Shown here: piece after piece, positions 14,889-16,810 of the stretch | Position numbering within the stretch: position 1 is the first letter of the stretch | How the letters are laid out: each line of letters opens with the position of its first letter | NCBI GenBank assembly: GCA_023265215.1 | Contig: JAHFUH010000052.1 | Location: 1 to 16,810 of the forward strand | Origin: Acidobacteriota bacterium | GTDB taxonomy: Bacteria; Acidobacteriota; UBA6911 | DNA length: 16,810 nucleotides | Reading direction: 5' to 3' | Made by a program: the position numbers and the translations under genes | The notes under the pieces: model-generated | What the model saw: only the letters and a program-made list of their open reading frames with translations | Told to the model about the DNA's origin: nothing | The model's database searches: none

Positions 14889-16489
14889 TGAAAAAATTAC
14901 TACAAAAATTCGACACACGTACATTAGGCCTGCTTCTTCTATTAGCTGCTTTAAGCCGGTACTTGATTGCCAATGTTTGGGAAAAATGGAATATTGGCAT
15001 GGTAATCATTGGCGGATTGCTGATCATTGTTGGTATTGCCGCCAACTTCCGCCAGATGATGGCGAGTCTCGGAAAACGCTCCACAAAATATCTTGCCAAC
15101 TACGTGGTCTCTCTTATTCTTGTCATTGCGATTGTTGCAGGATTGAATTATCTCGGGCAAAAGCACCCGAAAAGATTCGACATGACCGCAGTGGGCAGCT
15201 ATACGCTGGCACCTCAAACTGTTCAAGTTCTGCAGAAGCTTAAAAAGGATGTGGATATTAAAGCCTTTTTCTCGGGCGGTGATTACGCTCCTTTAAAAGA
15301 ACTGCTTACTGAATACCAAACGGAAAGTCGGCACATCCGTTTTGAGTTCATTGATCCGGACAAGCGGCCCGATGTAGCCAAGCAGTTCGAGGTTACAACC
15401 TATGGCACCGTACAAGATCCATTTACCGGGCGCCAAGTCAAGTTCGGCACTGTAGTCGTTTCATGCAGCGACAGCACACGAAAAGAAAAAGTCGAAAAGC
15501 GCTCCGAGGAAGTTCAGGAACAGGATCTTACCAATGCGATCATAAAAGTGGGACGATCGGAGGCCAAGAAGATCTACTTCATTCAGGGGCATGGTGAAAA
15601 GGACCCCGCCGATACCGAACAGACGGGTTACTCGGAGGTGAAGAAGGGGCTGGAGGACCAGGGCTACAAGGTAGACACGCTGAATCTAGCCGGCCAGGGC
15701 AAAGTGCCCGACGATGCCAAGGTCCTCATTGATGCAGGGGCCACAACGGAGCCCTTCCCTCAGGAAATTCAGTTTATAAGCGATTTCCTTAATACAAAAG
15801 GGGGCGGGATGCTGTTGTTGGTAGATCCTCCGCCATCCCCTTCTTTCGACTCTCTTTTAAAGGCGTGGGGAATCCAGGCAGACAAGGACATGGTTCTGGA
15901 TGTGAGCGGCTTAGGCCGGCTCATGGGCGCGGGGCCAAGCATGCCACTGGTGCAACGCTATGAAAATCATAAAATAACCGAGCGCTTTAGAATTATGACC
16001 TTTTTCCCGTTCACGCGCTCTATTCAGCCGGATAAGAATCCCCCGAACGGGATAACCGTCGAAACGCTGTTCAAGAGCAACGATAACAGCTGGGGAGAGA
16101 CCAATCTCGGGAGCAAAGAAGCTTCCTTCGATCCGCAAAAGGACTTGAAAGGCCCGCTTCCCCTGGCAGTCGCAGCCTCAAAGGAAATAAAGCCCTCTTC
16201 CGATAACGCGCCTGCGCAGAAATCTCGTCTGGTTGTGGCCGGAACATCCAATTTCCCGATGAATTCGTACTTTGCGAATGCAGGCAACGGCAACTTGTTC
16301 TTGAACATGGTCAGCTGGCTTGCTCAGGATGAAGATCTCATTTCCATCCGGCCCAAATCTCCTGAAGATCGACGAATGGTCCTGTCTCAGAGCCAGCTTG
16401 CGACGTTAAGGCTGGTTGCCATCTTTCTGCTGCCCGGCATCGCTCTTATTGCCGGAGTTGCGGTTGTCTTGAACCGCCGGAGGAGATAG
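14888..16489 (+). CDS. GldG-like ABC auxiliary membrane protein
   Basis: Auxiliary component of GldA/GldF-type ABC systems. The 533-residue protein has three N-terminal membrane spans (about 12-28, 36-53 and 70-89), then a large extracytoplasmic region and one C-terminal span (about 508-528) ending in RRRR. The segment after the third span, RFDMTAVGSYTLAPQTVQVLQKLKKDVDIKAFFSG (97-130), is the family hallmark. Later parts, such as IYFIQGHGEKDP and GGGMLLLVDPPP, resemble the GldG/IFT52-like domain. The ATG at 14888 overlaps the permease stop and has GGAAAGG upstream; this is preferred to a start four codons earlier. Known roles are limited to gliding motility in Bacteroidetes, where GldG is essential; the biochemical role is unknown, and the same operon type is common outside that phylum. 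Confidence 0.9.
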   Translation: MKKLLQKFDTRTLGLLLLLAALSRYLIANVWEKWNIGMVIIGGLLIIVGIAANFRQMMASLGKRSTKYLANYVVSLILVIAIVAGLNYLGQKHPKRFDMTAVGSYTLAPQTVQVLQKLKKDVDIKAFFSGGDYAPLKELLTEYQTESRHIRFEFIDPDKRPDVAKQFEVTTYGTVQDPFTGRQVKFGTVVVSCSDSTRKEKVEKRSEEVQEQDLTNAIIKVGRSEAKKIYFIQGHGEKDPADTEQTGYSEVKKGLEDQGYKVDTLNLAGQGKVPDDAKVLIDAGATTEPFPQEIQFISDFLNTKGGGMLLLVDPPPSPSFDSLLKAWGIQADKDMVLDVSGLGRLMGAGPSMPLVQRYENHKITERFRIMTFFPFTRSIQPDKNPPNGITVETLFKSNDNSWGETNLGSKEASFDPQKDLKGPLPLAVAASKEIKPSSDNAPAQKSRLVVAGTSNFPMNSYFANAGNGNLFLNMVSWLAQDEDLISIRPKSPEDRRMVLSQSQLATLRLVAIFLLPGIALIAGVAVVLNRRRR

Positions 16490-16490
16490 C

Positions 16491-16810
16491 GTGCGCTTTA
16501 AAGGTACCCTGATACTGTTGATCTTGTGCCTTGGGCTGGGCGCCTACCTTTATTTTTACGAAATAAAGGGAGGAGAGCAGCGCGACAAGGCAAAGCAGGC
16601 TGAAAACCAGATCTGGAAGTTGGACGGCAGCACAGTCCGACAGATAGACATTTCCGCCGCGAGCCAACATATTACGCTTGTGCGCAACGGGGAAAGAGAT
16701 TGGTCCATCTCGGAGCCGAAGCCTTTACAGGCGGATTCTGATGAAGCCAACCGTCTCGCCGGATCCGCTTCCGATATCCGGCGCGAATCCGTGCTGGAGG
16801 AGAATGCAAC
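16491..16810 (+). CDS. DUF4340-type membrane-anchored protein (N-terminal part, cut by window edge)
   Basis: The last 320 bases encode the first 106 residues of a protein that continues beyond the window. It starts at GTG (16491), one base after the GldG-like stop codon, with GGAGGAG 5-6 bases upstream. The N-terminus MRFKGTLILLILCLGLGAYLYFYE is a single membrane anchor. The following KAKQAENQIWKLDGSTVRQIDISAASQHITLVRNGERDWSISEPKPLQADSDEANRL is the start typical of DUF4340 proteins, which usually follow GldG-like genes and have beta-rich repeats with the WxI.P pattern. Position and spacing indicate the fourth gene of the ABC operon. The molecular function is unknown. Confidence 0.8.
   Translation, partial: MRFKGTLILLILCLGLGAYLYFYEIKGGEQRDKAKQAENQIWKLDGSTVRQIDISAASQHITLVRNGERDWSISEPKPLQADSDEANRLAGSASDIRRESVLEENA

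Noticed and set aside
1..16810. CRISPR arrays, tRNA or rRNA genes, complete insertion sequences
   Set aside because: None was seen: there are no regularly spaced direct repeats, no cloverleaf or rRNA-like stretches, and no transposase reading. The palindromes found are single elements in this window.

Overview
The window reads as ordinary chromosome of a free-living Gram-negative bacterium with moderate GC content. The gene set is a glutaryl-CoA dehydrogenase, a GH57/GT35/GT5 glycogen cluster, a GldA/GldF/GldG/DUF4340-type ABC operon, and a housekeeping sigma factor next to HU. This would fit Acidobacteriota or a deltaproteobacterial-type lineage, but no rRNA or other phylogenetic marker settles it, so that placement is an inference only. 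There are no tRNAs, rRNAs, CRISPR arrays, complete insertion sequences or phage genes.

Layout. (1) 1-575, minus strand: 5' part of an exported serine hydrolase of the beta-lactamase family, cut by the window edge and divergent from (2) a glutaryl-CoA dehydrogenase (729-1898, plus). (3) 2035-4604, minus: galT-like uridylyltransferase followed by glycogen synthase glgA. (4) 4605-5904: a stretch with no intact operon gene. It holds 0.5 kb of apparently non-coding DNA, a degraded MazE/MazF toxin-antitoxin locus on the plus strand, and a long REP-like inverted repeat. (5) 5905-10239, minus: GH57 glucan hydrolase followed by alpha-glucan phosphorylase. The phosphorylase seems to start at a CTG codon behind a perfect Shine-Dalgarno, 26 codons upstream of the first conventional start. 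(6) 10240-10667: divergent spacer with a long imperfect inverted repeat. (7) HU (plus) and rpoD (minus), convergent and sharing a perfect 20-bp-stem bidirectional terminator. (8) 13134-16810, plus: ABC ATPase, ABC-2 permease, GldG-like protein and the start of a DUF4340 protein, behind a recognisable sigma-70 promoter (TTGACT-N17-TATCAT).

How the genes fit together. The GH57 enzyme and the phosphorylase would trim and phosphorolyse storage glucan to glucose-1-phosphate. The GalT-like enzyme links hexose-1-phosphates to nucleotide sugars, and GlgA extends the glucan. These four genes point the same way and may once have been one operon, now split by the decaying toxin-antitoxin island. The last operon encodes a membrane ABC complex of the type known from gliding bacteria but widespread in non-gliders.

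I saw no clearly new system. The best second looks are the antitoxin-toxin fusion created by a frameshift, the CTG start of the phosphorylase, the palindromic elements at operon ends, and the glycogen cluster without an adjacent glgC.
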